This document shows, piece after piece, positions 53,214-61,571 of a stretch of 64,000 bases of DNA; positions within the stretch are counted from its first letter, which is position 1; every line of letters starts with the position of its first letter. Under the pieces are notes generated by a model, which was not told the DNA's origin, searched no databases, and worked only from the letters and a program-made list of their open reading frames with translations. A program made the translations under genes and the position numbers. Source of the stretch: PLOWO2-12-38-17 sp963709355 (GTDB taxonomy: Bacteria; Planctomycetota; Brocadiia; Brocadiales; Brocadiaceae); assembly GCA_963709355.1 (NCBI GenBank), contig CAVPVY010000005.1:868001-932000 (forward strand), given 5' to 3'.

Positions 53214-53384
53214 ATGGATGAAAAGAAAAAAGTAATTGTTGTAGCAAAAGCAGAAGGCGTTGAAATTGTTGTTGAAGGAGAGAAGGATGACGATAATTAC
53301 GAGTTGGTGGTTTCAAGACAACAGGCTATGGAACTTGCCATGAGCATCCTTAATACATTATATAAGACAGGTATTAAAATGTAA
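53214..53384 (+). CDS. Small acidic protein of unknown function
   Basis: A 56-codon frame starts 15 bp after sdhB: MDEKKKVIVVAKAEGVEIVV followed by EGEKDDDNYELVVSRQQAME and a helical end (LAMSILNTLYKTGIKM). The ribosome binding site is weak (AAAGATAATAAAC). The pattern of two beta strands and one helix is protein-like and coding periodicity looks real. No family recognised. Confidence 0.55.
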   Translation: MDEKKKVIVVAKAEGVEIVVEGEKDDDNYELVVSRQQAMELAMSILNTLYKTGIKM

Positions 53385-53494
53385 CCGAACTAGATTGAGT
53401 AATACAATATCATAAATCTGCCTAATAATGTAAGCGAAGATTAATACATAAACATCTGTATAGGTGTAATAGTAAATAAGTATTCACAATTAAA

Positions 53495-54100
53495 ATGTAT
53501 TTTATGGTAATATTAAAGAAAAACATATGTGTGTTCTGTGGTTCAAGTCTTGGTGCAAATGCAGTATATACCGAAGCCGCAAAACAACTTGGCAAAACAA
53601 TCGTTTCGCATGGAATGGGACTCGTTTACGGCGGCGGCAGTATTGGCTTGATGGGGGTTATTGCAGACGCTGTTTTAAAGGAGAATGGAGAAGTTATTGG
53701 GGTGATTCCACATGCCCTTTCTTATAAAGAGTTTGCCCATCCTAGACTGACAGAACTCCGAATGGTGTCCAGTATGCACGAACGAAAGGCTATGATGGCA
53801 GAGTTGTCCGACGCCTTTATAGCAATGCCAGGCGGTTTTGGTACCTTTGATGAATTCTTTGAAATCCTCACATGGTCACAACTCGACTTGCATTCCAAGC
53901 CAATTGGACTACTCAATGTTGAAGGGTATTTTGATTTATTGCTTAAATTTATTAATCATGTACTTAAAGAACGGTTCATAAAGGCACATGATTATAATTT
54001 GATTATAACATCCAATGATCCGGATAAATTGTTGTATGCACTAAAGGAGTATAAACCCACTGAAAAGCCGTTAAGTGTGATTAATTGGAAAGAGGCATAG
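53495..54100 (+). CDS. LOG family (TIGR00730) Rossmann-fold protein
   Basis: A 201-residue LOG protein, a family that includes cytokinin riboside 5'-monophosphate phosphoribohydrolases and AMP nucleosidases. It shows ICVFCGSSLGAN, GLVYGGGSIGLMGVIADAVL, MHERKAMMAELSDAFIAMPG and the signature PGGFGTFDEFFEILTWSQL. A second in-frame ATG at 53504 is equally possible; no strong ribosome binding site separates them. Confidence 0.9.
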   Translation: MYFMVILKKNICVFCGSSLGANAVYTEAAKQLGKTIVSHGMGLVYGGGSIGLMGVIADAVLKENGEVIGVIPHALSYKEFAHPRLTELRMVSSMHERKAMMAELSDAFIAMPGGFGTFDEFFEILTWSQLDLHSKPIGLLNVEGYFDLLLKFINHVLKERFIKAHDYNLIITSNDPDKLLYALKEYKPTEKPLSVINWKEA

Positions 54101-54124
54101 AACAAGTATTCATTTTTACAGGAA

Positions 54125-54560
54125 AAAGAACCCGAAACATTTTCTGCCCAAATACTATCCGTATAATTTTATTTGATTTTTCTTAATGCGTTTACCTCAA
54201 CACTCACGTTATTAGTTATTTTAACCTCTGTTACCACATACCCATGCTGCGCCTCTGGCGCTATATTACTCTTGTGATATTTAACAACTACCAACTTTAG
54301 TTGAAACTCTTCATTTTTTAAGTCCTGCATCTTAAACGTAAGCTTGCCCAGACCATACTCTAATTGAGGGAGGCATAAATTTATCAGGCGGCAGGAAGAC
54401 ATTAAAACTATAATACTCAGTGCTATTGGAATCTAATATAAGCACGGTTGGCGCCCATAGAATCCTATATCTGTTTAAGATATCTTTGTTCGCCTGTCAA
54501 TTTAGCCTTAATAGAACAAATGTTTCATTGATATCTTCAAACACACTGGTGTACTATAAT
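54125..54560 (-). pseudogene. Decayed tandem copy of the thioredoxin-like gene
   Basis: This stretch matches the neighbouring gene at 54630-55080 in order and content but is full of stops and shifts. Fragments such as SNIAPEAQHGYVVTEVK and LPQLEYGLGKL correspond to SDIAPEAQYWLAVSEYK and IPQLQFGLARI, and the DNA around 54140-54160 (GCCCAAATACTATCCGTATAA) matches 54658-54680. It lacks the signal peptide and active-site part. A duplication followed by loss of function is the best reading. Confidence 0.75.
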
Positions 54561-54629
54561 TTCAATCAAATATTTGCTTTAAACTATTATGTTCCTTTAT
54601 ATTACAGAAACATAAATCAAACAACATAA

Positions 54630-55277
54630 TCAGTCTTTTACAAAAGAAACCTTCTTTGCCCAAATACTATATGGGTAATCTTTCTTAAGTTTTCTCCATG
54701 CTCCTAAAAGGTTATCTACGTTATGTGTGGACTTGTATTCAGAAACAGCGAGCCAGTATTGCGCCTCCGGGGCAATATCGCTCTTTGGGTGTTTGTCAAC
54801 GATACCCATTAACACGATGCTTGCCTGTCTAAAATTCTGCTTTTCAAGCGCTATTCTAGCCAATCCAAATTGTAGTTGCGGTATAAACTCATCTGGCGGT
54901 AAAAAACCGTAAAAGCGATAGAATTCTATTCCATCGGCATCTAGTATCACAATGGTAGGTGTCCAGAATACCCTGTATCGGGCAGGTAAGTTTGAATCGC
55001 TCTGTAAGTTGACCTGTAATGGCACAAAGTTCTTATTGATATAATCAACAACTGTGGTATTGGGGTACGTCACGGCACCCAGTGTCTTGCAGCCTGTTCA
55101 GGTAGGCACAAAAAAATCAATTAGTATTTGTTTCCCGGAAGCCTTTGCCTCTTTAGTTATTTCCTCAAAATTATTTCCCCATGTAATTGTCGGCGGAGCG
55201 CTTCTAACCTCTGCGGCAACTACAAAAACAAGGGACATTGCCAATGCTGATAAATAAAGTTTGTTATGTTTCAACAT
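54630..55277 (-). CDS. Exported thioredoxin-like protein with in-frame TGA, candidate selenoprotein
   Basis: From ATG 55277 (GGGGGAG 7 bp upstream) the frame encodes a signal peptide (MLKHNKLYLSALAMSLVFVV, cleavage near residue 27), then ILIDFFVPT, a TGA codon (55100-55098, codon 60), then TGCKTLGAVTYPNTTVVDYI and a full thioredoxin fold with the cis-Pro loop FWTPTIVI, followed by a TPR-like C-terminus (residues about 140-215). The TGA falls exactly on the first Cys of CxxC, giving U-T-G-C. Downstream RNA can fold a small hairpin with G in the loop, 16 bases after TGA, as bacterial SECIS elements require. A stop, a read error or TGA=Cys/Trp are alternatives. If TGA stops translation, only a GTG start at 55073 would give the rest. 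Confidence 0.75.
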
Positions 55278-55360
55278 GGTTTTCTCCCCCTATAAAAAGT
55301 AAAGTGATAGATTAGGCTTCTAAACCTATAACAAAATGGTTTATCTGAGTCAATAGAAAA

Positions 55361-55537
55361 TTATCCGTGTTTCTCACGATCTTTTGAATATTTATCCATC
55401 TCTGCCTTATTAAGGGGTTCATCAATCTCCTTTGCCTTGTTATAGCAAAGGATACATATATCACCCTTTGCGGTTGTCCTCTTCTTCCACTCGTCTTTTT
55501 CTCCTAAATAACGACCACACTTCCAGCAATTTGCTAT
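55361..55537 (-). CDS. Small double-CxxC zinc-ribbon-like protein, possible ATA start
   Basis: A 58-residue frame: (M)ANCWKCGRYLGEKDEWKKR, then CILCYNKAKEIDEPLNK and a charged tail. The CWKC and CILC pairs make a likely zinc ribbon. The only sensible start is ATA at 55537-55535, with GAGGAAAG 6 bp upstream and an in-frame stop just before it; no ATG, GTG or TTG lies in frame near the start. It lies 28 bp after the Fe-S/DUF3786 gene and 83 bp before the thioredoxin-like gene on the same strand. Confidence 0.55.
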   Translation of the reverse strand: MANCWKCGRYLGEKDEWKKRTTAKGDICILCYNKAKEIDEPLNKAEMDKYSKDREKHG

Positions 55538-55565
55538 GGTATCTTTCCTCTATTTTTAAAAATGT

Positions 55566-56345
55566 TCATTTTATATTAACAAACATTTCCGCAAATCTTT
55601 CAACAAGATATGCAAGATATTCTATGTCAATGTAAGCCTCTGCACTAGTGTCCAAGAACAGCTTACAGCTTGCCTGAAATTCCTCATCTGCATCCCAAAA
55701 ACACAAATATATAGGTACACGAGGCAGAAGGTTGAAGCGGCAGATATAGTCTGCCTTCATTCTGCCTGAATCTTCAGTACCGTTGAGTTGCCTACAACGT
55801 TCCTTCAAACCAGTAATATTTTTATTAAAAATTGCTGAAATCTTTTCCTCTGCATTTCTCTGAAATGCCTTCACATGCGATGCAGTATTAGGGAAATACC
55901 CCAGTGTAACCCAATTCCCTGTTAGCTGTTTGCCGCCTTTTTTGCGGATATAATCATATATTATGATTTTCGACCATGAATCATGGCAATATTTATCACC
56001 CTCAAATAACCCATCCATGCGCATTTCGTAAGATTTGTTGAGAATTTCTAATTTAATAATTTCCTGTCCATTCTTAACTTCAAAACCTCCTCCAATTGCC
56101 TCTGCAGATTCTTTAAAATCCACTTGTTTAGCAATAACTTCTAACTCTCTGCTCACACGCTCATAGTTGTCTTCCGGTGTAGTAATGTTTTTCTTTTCAA
56201 ATATCTCTGTAACTTCTTTTTTGATGAAAGGGCAGTCTGTTATCTTTTGTTGTGCAACCTTTACCTTCAATGCAAAAGCAGTACAGGTGGGCATGCCACA
56301 CTTACCGCAATTAGTTCCTGGTAATATTTTGAATATATCAATCAT
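55566..56345 (-). CDS. Fe-S cluster domain protein with DUF3786
   Basis: The N-terminus has a four-cysteine Fe-S domain (LPGTNCGKCGMPTCTAFALK ... DCP) like those in corrinoid activation and RnfB-type proteins. The rest resembles DUF3786 (GGGFEVKNGQEIIKLEILNK; DGLFEGDKYCHDSWSKIIIY; LPRVPIYLCFWDADEEFQAS). Length 259 residues from MIDIFKIL at 56345; an ATG 15 bp upstream lies inside the terminator stem. DUF3786 proteins occur mainly in anaerobes; function unknown. It opens the operon with the zinc ribbon and thioredoxin-like genes. Confidence 0.85.
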   Translation of the reverse strand: MIDIFKILPGTNCGKCGMPTCTAFALKVKVAQQKITDCPFIKKEVTEIFEKKNITTPEDNYERVSRELEVIAKQVDFKESAEAIGGGFEVKNGQEIIKLEILNKSYEMRMDGLFEGDKYCHDSWSKIIIYDYIRKKGGKQLTGNWVTLGYFPNTASHVKAFQRNAEEKISAIFNKNITGLKERCRQLNGTEDSGRMKADYICRFNLLPRVPIYLCFWDADEEFQASCKLFLDTSAEAYIDIEYLAYLVERFAEMFVNIK

Positions 56346-56352
56346 AAACACA

Positions 56353-56383
56353 AAAGGCATCCTGAATAAGTAAGGATGCCTTT
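56353..56383 (-). terminator. Terminator after ppdK
   Basis: AAAGGCATCC (56353-56362) and GGATGCCTTT (56374-56383) form a 10-bp stem with an 11-base loop; on the minus strand TTTT follows. It overlaps the first possible ATG of the next gene, supporting the later start at 56345 and some separation of the two transcripts. Confidence 0.75.
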
Positions 56384-56413
56384 AAATAAGTTTCTTGTAT
56401 TTTAATGAATATA

Positions 56414-59182
56414 CTAAACAGTTGATTGCAAAATGGGTTGTTGTAATGATGCCTGCGCAGCGGCAAGCCTGGCAATCGGTACTCTGAATGGCGAACAACT
56501 TACATAATCCATCCCAACTTTATTACAAAAATGAATAGTTTGTGGATTTCCGCCATGCTCACCGCATATACCAACTTTCAAATTTGGTTTTGTACTACGC
56601 CCTCTTTTAATCCCAATATCAACAAGTTGGCCTACTCCTTCCTGGTCTAATACCTGGAATGGGTCTCTTTCAAGGATGTTTTTCTCAATATAATCAGGCA
56701 CAAAGGAGCCAACGTCATCACGGCTGAAACCAAAGGTCATCTGTGTGAGGTCATTTGTTCCGAAAGAGAAGAATTCCGCATGTTTCGCAATCTTATCTGC
56801 AATCAACGCCGCACGCGGTAACTCAATCATAGTACCTACCATGTAGTCAATTTGAATTCCCTTCTTTTGCATGACCTCTTTGGCTACCCTGTGGACGTCG
56901 TCTTTTAATATAACATATTCTTGTTCAATGCTGATAATGGGTAACATTATTTCTGGATATACAGTAACACCCTTTTTCTTCATGTTGCAGGCAGCCTCGA
57001 TGATAGCCCGTACCTGCATGTCATATATTTCAGGGAATGTAACTCCAAGTCGACAGCCTCGATGTCCTAACATTGGATTTAATTCATGAAGCGCTGATAC
57101 CTTTTCTTTAACCTCTTGCAAGCCGATTTTCATCTTTTTTGCAATTTCTTTCTGGTTATAATCTTCTTGAGGTAAGAATTCGTGAAGAGGTGGATCAAGA
57201 AGTCGAATAGTTACTGGAAGTCCATTCATTGACTCAAAAATCTGCTCAAAGTCTTTACGCTGCATTGGAAGTAAATTATTTAATGCTGATTTGTATAAAT
57301 TTAATGGCTCTTTGAGTTCCCTTTTAGCCTGCATTAATTCTTTCTTAATAGCATTCGGTTTAATATTTGTTGATTTTGACAGATCTTTTTCTAAAATAGC
57401 TATCCTTGTCTTTAAATTTTTTACGTCTGGCGCCGAGAGGATCATCTGTCGTACAGAGTCAATCCTGTTTTCACCGAAAAACATATGCTCGGTTCTGCAA
57501 AGTCCAATTCCTTCAGCCCCCAACTCGAGTGCTCTTTTAGCATCTTCAGGGGTATCCGCATTAGTTCTCACTTTAAGTATGCGTATCTCATCAGCCCATT
57601 CCATAATGGTTGCGAAATCACCGCTTAAGCTAGGTTGGACAGTGGGAACCTGACCCAACATCACCTCACCCGTGCTACCATCTATTGATATATAATCGCC
57701 TCTTTTTACTACCTTAGTGTCAACCTTAAAGATCTGACTCTTATAGTCAACAATAACAGAGCCGCAGCCCGCAACACAGCATTTACCCATACCCCTAGCA
57801 ACCACAGCAGCATGTGATGTCATACCGCCGCGGGTTGTGAGAATACCCTGAGACACATGCATCCCACCAATATCCTCAGGAGAGGTTTCCTTTCTAACCA
57901 GAATTACCTTTTCGCGTTTTTTTGATAATTTTTCAGCATCTTCGGCGCTGAAAACAACCTTACCTGTGGCAGCTCCTGGCGATGCTGGTAGCCCAACTGC
58001 AATAACATCCCTGTTTGCCTTTGGGTCAAAAGTTGGATGTAATAATTGATCTAATTGATCGGGGTCAATCCTTGAAATAGCGGTCTTTTTATCAATTAAC
58101 CCCTCCTTAGTCATATCAACCGCAAATTTTATAGCAGCACAGGCGGTACGCTTACCATTCCTAGTCTGCAATATGAACAAACGGCTCTCTTGAATTGTAA
58201 ATTCTATATCTTGAACATCCTTAAAGTGGTTCTCCAATGTATTCTTATATTTAACAAGCTGGTTATAAATTTCTGGCATTTCTTTCTCAAGATCTTCTAT
58301 TGGTTCTGGTGTACGAATCCCGGCAACAACGTCTTCACCCTGCGCATTGATAAGGAATTCACCATAAAATTTATTTTCTCCTATTGAGGGATCTCTTGTG
58401 AAACATACACCTGTAGCAGAATGGTTGCCCATATTACCAAATACCATTGCCTGAACGTTTACAGCTGTCCCAAGTAACCCTTTTATTTCATAAAGCTGAC
58501 GATACTTCAAAGCACGCGGGTTATTCCATGATGCAAATACAGCATTAATCGCCTTCTGGAGTTGTATCTTCGGGTCATTCGGAAAATCCTCGCTGGTTTT
58601 CTTCTTATATATAACCTTAAAGTCTTCAACAATGCTTTTCAGATGCTCAGCATTGAGGTCTGTGTCGCTTTTTACATGCAATTTCTTCTTGTACTTATCA
58701 AGGATTTCTTCAAAATAATGGCGCTCTACATCCATTACCACATCACCGAACATAGTGATAAATCGTCTGTATACATCCCATGCAAAACGTTCATTACCCG
58801 TTTTCTTAATAAGCCCTTCTATAGCATCCGGATTTAAACCTAGATTTAATACAGTATCCATCATTCCTGGCATTGATGCAGCTGCACCGCTGCGAACAGA
58901 CACTAGCAAAGGATTCTCGGCATCACCTAGTTTTGCACCCATAAGATTTTCTAAACGAGCAAGGTTCTGTTCTATTTCATCGGTAAGACCATCTGGATAT
59001 TGGTTGTTGTTTTTATAGTACGCATCGCATACTTCAGTTGTTATTGTAAACCCTGGAGGAACAGGAATACCAAGATTGGTCATTTCGGCGAGATTGGCTC
59101 CTTTGCCACCAAGAAGGTGTTTCATTTCAGACTTTCCATCCGCGACACCGTTGCCGAAAAAATAAACATACTTAGGCGACAT
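56414..59182 (-). CDS. ppdK: Pyruvate, phosphate dikinase
   Basis: PPDK interconverts pyruvate, ATP and phosphate with phosphoenolpyruvate, AMP and PPi, a pyrophosphate-linked step of glycolysis/gluconeogenesis. The ATG at 59182 follows AAAGGAG (8 bp) and gives 922 residues beginning MSPKYVYFFGNGVADGKSEM; ATG 18 bp upstream overlaps the Shine-Dalgarno. Domains: nucleotide-binding (LLGGKGANLAEMTNLGIPVP, SVRSGAAASMPGMMDTVLNL), phosphohistidine (GGMTSHAAVVARGMGKCCVA), and PEP barrel (GLCRTEHMFF, LGHRGCRLGVTFPEIY, FSFGTNDLTQMTFGFSRDD, CGEHGGNP). Confidence 0.97.
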   Translation of the reverse strand: MSPKYVYFFGNGVADGKSEMKHLLGGKGANLAEMTNLGIPVPPGFTITTEVCDAYYKNNNQYPDGLTDEIEQNLARLENLMGAKLGDAENPLLVSVRSGAAASMPGMMDTVLNLGLNPDAIEGLIKKTGNERFAWDVYRRFITMFGDVVMDVERHYFEEILDKYKKKLHVKSDTDLNAEHLKSIVEDFKVIYKKKTSEDFPNDPKIQLQKAINAVFASWNNPRALKYRQLYEIKGLLGTAVNVQAMVFGNMGNHSATGVCFTRDPSIGENKFYGEFLINAQGEDVVAGIRTPEPIEDLEKEMPEIYNQLVKYKNTLENHFKDVQDIEFTIQESRLFILQTRNGKRTACAAIKFAVDMTKEGLIDKKTAISRIDPDQLDQLLHPTFDPKANRDVIAVGLPASPGAATGKVVFSAEDAEKLSKKREKVILVRKETSPEDIGGMHVSQGILTTRGGMTSHAAVVARGMGKCCVAGCGSVIVDYKSQIFKVDTKVVKRGDYISIDGSTGEVMLGQVPTVQPSLSGDFATIMEWADEIRILKVRTNADTPEDAKRALELGAEGIGLCRTEHMFFGENRIDSVRQMILSAPDVKNLKTRIAILEKDLSKSTNIKPNAIKKELMQAKRELKEPLNLYKSALNNLLPMQRKDFEQIFESMNGLPVTIRLLDPPLHEFLPQEDYNQKEIAKKMKIGLQEVKEKVSALHELNPMLGHRGCRLGVTFPEIYDMQVRAIIEAACNMKKKGVTVYPEIMLPIISIEQEYVILKDDVHRVAKEVMQKKGIQIDYMVGTMIELPRAALIADKIAKHAEFFSFGTNDLTQMTFGFSRDDVGSFVPDYIEKNILERDPFQVLDQEGVGQLVDIGIKRGRSTKPNLKVGICGEHGGNPQTIHFCNKVGMDYVSCSPFRVPIARLAAAQASLQQPILQSTV

Positions 59183-59377
59183 CCAAACAACTCCTTTCAA
59201 TTAATAAATAAAACAGCATTAAAAGATTTATGTTTTCAATTGAGATTGCAGAAAAAGGTAAATTATGTTATCAAAAAGAACTATTTCAGGCAAGTAAATT
59301 TCTATATAAACAGCGTGGATGGATTATTAAATACTTGTTATTATTAATAATATTTAAAAAGCGGCTGCTTTAAGATA

Positions 59378-60613
59378 ATGGAACGTACTACAAAATTAAT
59401 AGAAGTTTTTAGAAACTATAATTTTACCAAACTTTGGATTGGACAGATTGTTTCAGCGCTTGGAGACAGATTCCATCAAGTTGCATTGCTTGGATTAATT
59501 ATAAGAAATGGTGGAAATGTAGGAGAAGAACTGTCCAGGATTACATTTTGGAGTACATTGCCTTTTTTCCTCTTCAGTTTATTTTCTGGTGTGCTTTCTG
59601 ATAGATTGTCACGCAGAAAAATAATGATAGGTTCAGATATTTCCAGGGCGCTTTTAGTATGTGCAATTCCGTGGTTGCTTTCTGATTCTGCCTATATTGT
59701 ACCTGTCTATCCAGTAATATTTATAATTGGCATCTTTACTTGTTTCTTTTCGCCGGCTAAATATTCTATCATCCCGGACGTAGTTGAGGGCAGACATCTT
59801 CTCGCTGCAAATGCACTCATTGCATCTTCGGCGTTGTTAAGTATTCTGGCTGGTACAGCAATTGGCAGTATTGTCTTCGACAAAATTGGATTTAGACCAT
59901 CTTTGTATTTTGATGCATTTACATATCTTTTTTCTGCGGGCACGATATTTTTACTGACTGTAAGAGAAAAAGAATACCGTAAAATTAAAAGTGTCTTTGA
60001 AATACTGTCTGATATCAGGGAGGGTATGAAGCATATTTATCAGGATGAGAGACTTAAAATACTTATTATTTTTAATGCGATATTCTGGTTTATAGGCGTA
60101 AGCTTTTATATTGTAATCTCTGATTTTGCTGACAAGGTATTAAATCTTAAATATTTAACCCCTCTTGGGTTTGTTTTTACGCTGTTAGGCGCGGGTCTTT
60201 TTACAGGGTCTATTCTGGTTGGTAAATATGGCAACAAAGTTAAAAGAAATACCATTTATACATGGAGTATAGCGTCACTTTCGTTTGGCATTATATTTTT
60301 TTCTTTGGTAAAATCGTACACCCTTATTATGGTAATAACATATTTTACAGGAATTGCTGGAGGTGCTTTTTTAGCCCCAATAAATGCTGATGTTCAAATG
60401 GCATCACCTTCCGAATTAAGAGGAAGGATTTTTGCATGTAGAGACATTTTTGTAAATGCTTCTGTGGTAGCTCCTACATTAGTAATTGGCAAGTTAACTG
60501 CTTTAATTCCAGTAAGATACCTGATGTTATATTTAGGGATAGGGGTTTGTGTGTTCAGTTTGTTTGTAATGTGGAGCAGCATTAAACTCAACAATGTAAG
60601 GAAAATTGTATAA
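59378..60613 (+). CDS. Major facilitator superfamily transporter
   Basis: A 411-residue membrane protein with about twelve hydrophobic segments. The N-terminus YNFTKLWIGQIVSALGDRFH and loop motif SGVLSDRLSRRKIMIGSDIS are typical of MFS_1/MFS_3 exporters, and the second half has NADVQMASPSELRGRIFACR. In several bacteria such a permease is paired with an acyltransferase like the next gene (plsC, 2 bp away), in LplT/Aas style lysophospholipid uptake, so that is a possible role. Substrate not shown by sequence. Confidence 0.85.
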   Translation: MERTTKLIEVFRNYNFTKLWIGQIVSALGDRFHQVALLGLIIRNGGNVGEELSRITFWSTLPFFLFSLFSGVLSDRLSRRKIMIGSDISRALLVCAIPWLLSDSAYIVPVYPVIFIIGIFTCFFSPAKYSIIPDVVEGRHLLAANALIASSALLSILAGTAIGSIVFDKIGFRPSLYFDAFTYLFSAGTIFLLTVREKEYRKIKSVFEILSDIREGMKHIYQDERLKILIIFNAIFWFIGVSFYIVISDFADKVLNLKYLTPLGFVFTLLGAGLFTGSILVGKYGNKVKRNTIYTWSIASLSFGIIFFSLVKSYTLIMVITYFTGIAGGAFLAPINADVQMASPSELRGRIFACRDIFVNASVVAPTLVIGKLTALIPVRYLMLYLGIGVCVFSLFVMWSSIKLNNVRKIV

Positions 60614-60615
60614 AT

Positions 60616-61269
60616 ATGAACAAGAGGAAGAATTTTATTTTTATGAATATTTTAAATGATTGCTTTTTTATTATGATTAAGGCAATCGGAGTTATTTTAT
60701 TAAGAGTATTTTACAATGCCCGTGTTGAAAATAGAGAATTTATACCACTTGATGGACCACTTATTGTAGCGGCAAATCATTTCAGTTACATGGACCCAAT
60801 AGTACTTCAGGTAGTGTTTCCAAGGCGTATTTATTTTATGATGACAGACTTATATTTTGAAGGGCGCGGAAAATGGTTCTTTAAGTTAATGCGTTGTATT
60901 TGCGTAAAAGAAAAAGGTCCAAACATATCAGCACTAAGAGAAGGAATTAAAGCACTTAAAAAAAATACTGTCATCGGTATTTTTCCAGAAGGGGGTGTAA
61001 GCAAGGAAGGATGTTTGCAGGAAGGGAATCCTGGTGTTGGTTTCCTTGCAATTAAGAGTGGTGCCCAGATAATTCCTGCATTCATATCGGGCACTTATGA
61101 GGCATTACCCAAAGGCGCTAAAATACCCAAGATTTCAAAAATCAAAGTTACCTTTGGTAAACCAATGAGGTTTGGTAATAACAGATGTATTGAGAAACAA
61201 AATGTTTTAGGAATTACGAAACAGATTATGGAACAAATTAAAAGAGTGTCTTTAAATATGAATAATTAA
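60616..61269 (+). CDS. plsC: 1-acylglycerol-3-phosphate acyltransferase family protein
   Basis: A 217-residue membrane-associated acyltransferase. The catalytic motif is NHFSYMDPIV (NHX4D), the substrate motif GIFPEGGVSKEG, and VGFLAIKSGAQIIPAFISGT is motif IV. One N-terminal hydrophobic helix is present (FIMIKAIGVILLRVF). The gene starts 2 bp after the MFS transporter, so both are one unit, probably in phospholipid synthesis or remodelling. Confidence 0.88.
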   Translation: MNKRKNFIFMNILNDCFFIMIKAIGVILLRVFYNARVENREFIPLDGPLIVAANHFSYMDPIVLQVVFPRRIYFMMTDLYFEGRGKWFFKLMRCICVKEKGPNISALREGIKALKKNTVIGIFPEGGVSKEGCLQEGNPGVGFLAIKSGAQIIPAFISGTYEALPKGAKIPKISKIKVTFGKPMRFGNNRCIEKQNVLGITKQIMEQIKRVSLNMNN

Positions 61270-61571
61270 ATATTCTTAGAATTTTTTTAGATAGACATTG
61301 CTAGTTATTATTTATAATACCTTTCGGCATACATAACCGTACATAGGAAAATACTTTCAATTAATCCTTTTTTATAGATGACAGGCGTAATAAAATACTA
61401 CTATAAAATGCCGTTGATTAGGTTTGCCTCAATTAACTTTTTAGCTTGTCTTTTAATTCTTCATATTTATAGAGATACCGGCTAAATAAGCCCTCATTAT
61501 TTTGTAAACATCTTAGTCTCTTCTATCTTTTCTTGTCATAATATATCTAAAGTTACCCAATTTATTTAGAC
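61270..61571. other. 302-bp intergenic region without recognised features
   Basis: AT-rich sequence with no supported gene, hairpin terminator or clear promoter. Confidence 0.5.

Noticed and set aside
55054..55257. Plus-strand 67-codon frame over the start of the thioredoxin-like gene
   Set aside because: The minus-strand frame has the signal peptide, Shine-Dalgarno and thioredoxin fold; the plus frame has none.
58190..59018. Plus-strand frames opposite ppdK
   Set aside because: Shadows of a certain gene; no ribosome binding sites or families.
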